Positions 61,578-64,000 of a stretch of 64,000 nt of DNA are shown here, piece by piece. Both the position numbers and the translations under genes were made by a program. The stretch lies in contig NZ_KB898372.1 of assembly GCF_000377565.1 (NCBI RefSeq), positions 53,192 to 117,191 of the forward strand. The letters run 5' to 3'. Positions within the stretch are counted from its first letter, which is position 1, and the number at the start of each line of letters is the position of its first letter. The notes beneath the pieces are model-generated. The model was given only the letters and a program-made list of their open reading frames with translations. It was not told the origin of the DNA and did no database searches. This stretch comes from Rhizobium sp. 2MFCol3.1 (lineage in GTDB: Bacteria > Pseudomonadota > Alphaproteobacteria > Rhizobiales > Rhizobiaceae).

Positions 61578-63135
61578 ATGCTCAACGAAACCGCACTCTC
61601 CTTTGGAGAAATGGCCGAACTCTTACGCGACCACGACTGGGAGTCGACAAGCCTTGGTGCCATGTCTGAATGGCCGCCTGCGTTGAAATTTGCCGTCGAG
61701 TTGGCGTTGCCCTCCCATGCACAAATCGTGATGTTTTGCGGCCCCGACTTCGTAGCGATCTATAACGACACCTACCCGCCCAGCATAGGGACGAAACATC
61801 CCGACGCGCTCGGCCGCCCCGCGCGCGAGCACTGGGGCGAACTTTGGGACGACCTCGAACCCCTTCTGCGACGCGTTGTGGAAACAGGCGAACCCGTTTC
61901 GGCTAAGGGTAGGCAGTTTTAAATTTAGCGCCCCGACCCGGAGACTGTCTATTTTGACATCTCCTACTCTCCAGTGTTCGGCGCAAACGGCGAGGTTGTG
62001 GCTGTCTTTTGCATCGTCAACGAGACGACGGCGCAGGTGAAGGCTGAGACTGCGCTTCGCGAGAGCGAGGAACGTTTGCGTTCGATGATTGATCAGACGA
62101 CCGTTGGGGTTCTCCAGGCAGACCTCGAGAGGCATCTGTCCTTCGTAAATCCCGGCTTCTGCGAGATCGTAGGTTACTCGGTCGATGAACTGCCTCATTT
62201 GACACTCCGGGATCTGACACACCCCGATGACCTTCCCGCGAGCATGGCGTCGCTAGGAAGCTTAGGCAACGACGGTGAGAGCTACACGCTCGAGAAGCGC
62301 TACGTTCGCAACCCCACCTGACCGAATAGACGAAGAAAAGCAAATCATCGGCCGCATTAAGTTCGGCGACCGCGTTGAGCCGCATGATACCATCCGACGC
62401 CACAAGAACGGCCGCGATGTGGAAGTCTCACTTTCCGTGTCGCCTATCTACGACAGCAATGGCCGCATTGTGGGTGCATCGAAGAACGCCCGCGACATCA
62501 GCGTGCGCAAAGAGGCCGAGCGTATTCAAGCCACGCTGATCGCAGAATTGAACCATCGCGTCAAAAATGTGCTGGCGACAGTGACTGCCATCGCCAGGCA
62601 AACTTTCGCCCGCGCGACCGACATTGGTTCTGCGACCAAGACATTCGAAGCTCGGTTGCGGTCGATGGCGCGTGCCCACGACCTCCTCCCACATGGAAGC
62701 TGGGAAAGCGCGAGCCTGAACAGCCTCGTTCGCGAGGCGCTCTCGCCATACCCCGCCGATAGAATCGACATTCTAGGCCCAGACACCCCAGTGACGCCCA
62801 AGCTCGTCGTCGCCCTTTCGCTCATCCTTCACGAGTTGTCGACGAACGCTGCCAAGTACGGCGCGCTTTCGACGGAAGCAGGCCGTATTCATATATCGTG
62901 GTCAGTTGAAGATATGCACCCGCCCAAACTTTTATTGAACTGGATCGAGGTCGGTGGACCCGTGGTCGTCCCTCCCGTTAGAAAAGGCTTTGGCAGCCGC
63001 TTGATCGAGGGTCTTCGTCCGGGCGAACTGGGCGGCAGCGTGGACGTTACATACAAGCCAGGAGGACTCCAATGCCATATTCAAGCGTCCCTCGATATAG
63101 ATTGGGCGAGCCAGCCCGCAGACTACAGCGACTAG
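61578..63135 (+). pseudogene. PAS-HWE histidine kinase, interrupted
   Basis: The pieces of a multi-PAS sensor kinase follow one another. From 61578 come MLNETALSFGEMAELLRDHD and FCGPDFVAIYNDTYPPSIGT. A TAA and a TAG follow at about 61919-61927 in the same frame. That frame resumes with PETVYFDISYSPVFGANGEV and a PAS domain (QTTVGVLQADLERHLSFVNP) up to 62321. After a frame change, a third PAS and the HWE kinase domain run from 62325 to 63135 (AELNHRVKNVLATVTAIARQ, ILHELSTNAAKYGAL). Two stops, a frameshift and a short deletion show the gene is dead as a whole. The kinase part could only be made from an internal start. Confidence 0.8.
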
Positions 63136-63241
63136 GCTCCAGCGCATCGAGCGGATCAGCCACTACCGTGCGCAGACCCAACGCTCTGCCCGCCGGCAGC
63201 TCCCAGGCCGCTCGACCACCTTGCTGAGGCCTTGATCCAGC

Positions 63242-63562
63242 CTACCGAGGCCTTCGTTCACCCAAGTGCGTCCGGCAATGCAGCAGAGCTGCCGCGATGG
63301 TAAACCCTACGGCCCATCGCCAATAGCGGCGTCCAGCAAGTCGCTCTACCTGATCGGTCTGATCACCACCGAGGGCGACGTGGAGCTGCGAACGGAAATC
63401 TGAGATTTCCTTTCGTAGCCAGGCAGCTTCCCGTTCAAGGTCTTGGAGATCGCCTTGTTGATCGCCATCGGAGTGGATAACCGCCGCTTCATCGGCGATG
63501 TCGGCGAGTTGCTCTTCAAGTTCCGCGTGACTTTTGAACCCTCTCATCCGCGTGTCCGTCAT
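63242..63562 (-). CDS. Hypothetical coiled-coil protein with C-terminal membrane segment
   Basis: This 106-residue protein starts at the ATG at 63562, supported by GAGGAA eight bases upstream. It begins MTDTRMRGFKSHAELEEQLA. Residues 10-70 are strongly helical and charged (QQGDLQDLEREAAWLRKEIS), consistent with a coiled coil. A hydrophobic stretch RRYWRWAVGFTIAAALL near 82-98 may anchor it in the membrane. The layout is like DUF883/YqjD-type proteins, but the match is by shape only. Function unknown. Confidence 0.6.
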   Translation of the reverse strand: MTDTRMRGFKSHAELEEQLADIADEAAVIHSDGDQQGDLQDLEREAAWLRKEISDFRSQLHVALGGDQTDQVERLAGRRYWRWAVGFTIAAALLHCRTHLGERRPR

Positions 63563-64000
63563 CCCTATGTTCCTCAGGTGAATTAAACGAAAACGGAACG
63601 TGCCACCTTGCAAAAAGATGCAGCATCTTGAGACTTTTATTAGGCTAACGCAGTGCAGGGCGTGATAGTCACCTGATGCCCCGTTCTTGAAAGAACTCGA
63701 ACCGGCGACAGGTTGATCAGATCGCTAAGTGTCTGAAAAGAAATACTTGTCAAAGCTGAATAGGGCTGCGACGTTGTCAGCCATTTAGAAACGCGACACT
63801 GGCTGCTCGGATCAGCCCCCGATCCGACCGGCTGGGCCGGGTTGAAAGGGCGGAGCGGGGGCGGGTGATGACGCTCCCTTTCGGCTTTAGCTTTCTCTGT
63901 GGCAATTGTTTCGTCGTCGGCTGATACTCGCTTTTATCTGAATAGAGCGGGTAAGGATCAAAGCTGCACGATGCTTCCGGAAATCAAGCTGCAGGGTGAC
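63563..64000. other. Intergenic end of window
   Basis: This is 438 bp without a supported gene. It includes a G-rich stretch at 63845-63868 and an AT-richer part after 63890. A TTCGA-containing piece near 63700 looked tRNA-like but has no acceptor stem. Confidence 0.35.

Noticed and set aside
63690..63720. tRNA-like TTCGA loop
   Set aside because: No acceptor stem, anticodon arm or CCA end in register.

Overview
The window looks like an accessory stretch (plasmid, chromid or a degenerating chromosomal region) of an alphaproteobacterium of the Rhizobium/Agrobacterium group. The signs are a rhizobial-type 16-strand porin, an Irr-type iron control palindrome, two GGAAC-N16/17-CGTT general-stress (EcfG-type) promoters in front of catalases, two HWE-type histidine kinases, and a remnant of a small protein family common in rhizobia. 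Genes are dense and mostly intact, but at least ten gene remnants and two insertion-sequence remnants are scattered between them. I saw no rRNA, tRNA, CRISPR array, origin or complete mobile element.

Layout. 0.1-2.7 kb: two short-chain dehydrogenases and a divergent AraC regulator. 2.9-4.7 kb: a decayed quinone/azo-detoxification locus (HxlR, azoreductase, NAD(P)-binding protein, MFS transporter). 5.0-7.5 kb: AraC regulator divergent from an SDR and a glyoxalase/SnoaL pair fused by a frameshift. 7.7-10.8 kb: acetyltransferase, polyphosphate-type glucokinase and a GH15 trehalase/glucoamylase. 11.1-18.4 kb: cyclic-di-GMP genes, namely a membrane diguanylate cyclase, an IS110 remnant, a small protein, and a FecR-CHASE2-GGDEF-EAL pair. 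18.5-20.8 kb: a small protein and a ProP-type transporter.

21.8-31.3 kb is the most striking part. A two-component system is followed by eight closely packed, mostly overlapping genes: HAD phosphatase, class III aminotransferase, arginase-family enzyme, a four-helix transporter, fatty acid desaturase, an alpha/beta-hydrolase with a cysteine nucleophile, a FemAB/GNAT-like acyltransferase, and a second four-helix transporter. A MipA/OmpV outer-membrane protein converges on the end. Tandem 11-bp repeats sit between the kinase gene and the operon, as expected for an OmpR-family target. I infer a regulated pathway that makes an amino- and acyl-modified envelope molecule and flips it across the inner membrane. 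I do not recognise it as a described pathway.

32-41.5 kb: a glycine-zipper periplasmic protein, a hydratase-like enzyme, the porin, a VIT/CCC1 iron or manganese transporter behind an Irr-type box, remnants of a sensor kinase and a photolyase, and a PepSY-cytochrome b-response regulator-kinase operon. 41.8-51.4 kb: oxidative stress genes, namely catalase, catalase-like haem protein, LOV-HWE blue-light kinase, alpha/beta hydrolase and a YdeP-type molybdoenzyme, with IS21 and small-protein remnants between them. 51.9-57.6 kb: a defence-like island with a UvrD-type helicase fragment, a HipBA toxin-antitoxin pair with its operator, a metallopeptidase remnant, and an adenine methylase with a probable restriction partner. 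57.8-64 kb: TetR plus amidase with two operators, a NUDIX remnant, cytochrome b561, a 41-residue membrane protein, a broken PAS-HWE kinase and a coiled-coil membrane protein.
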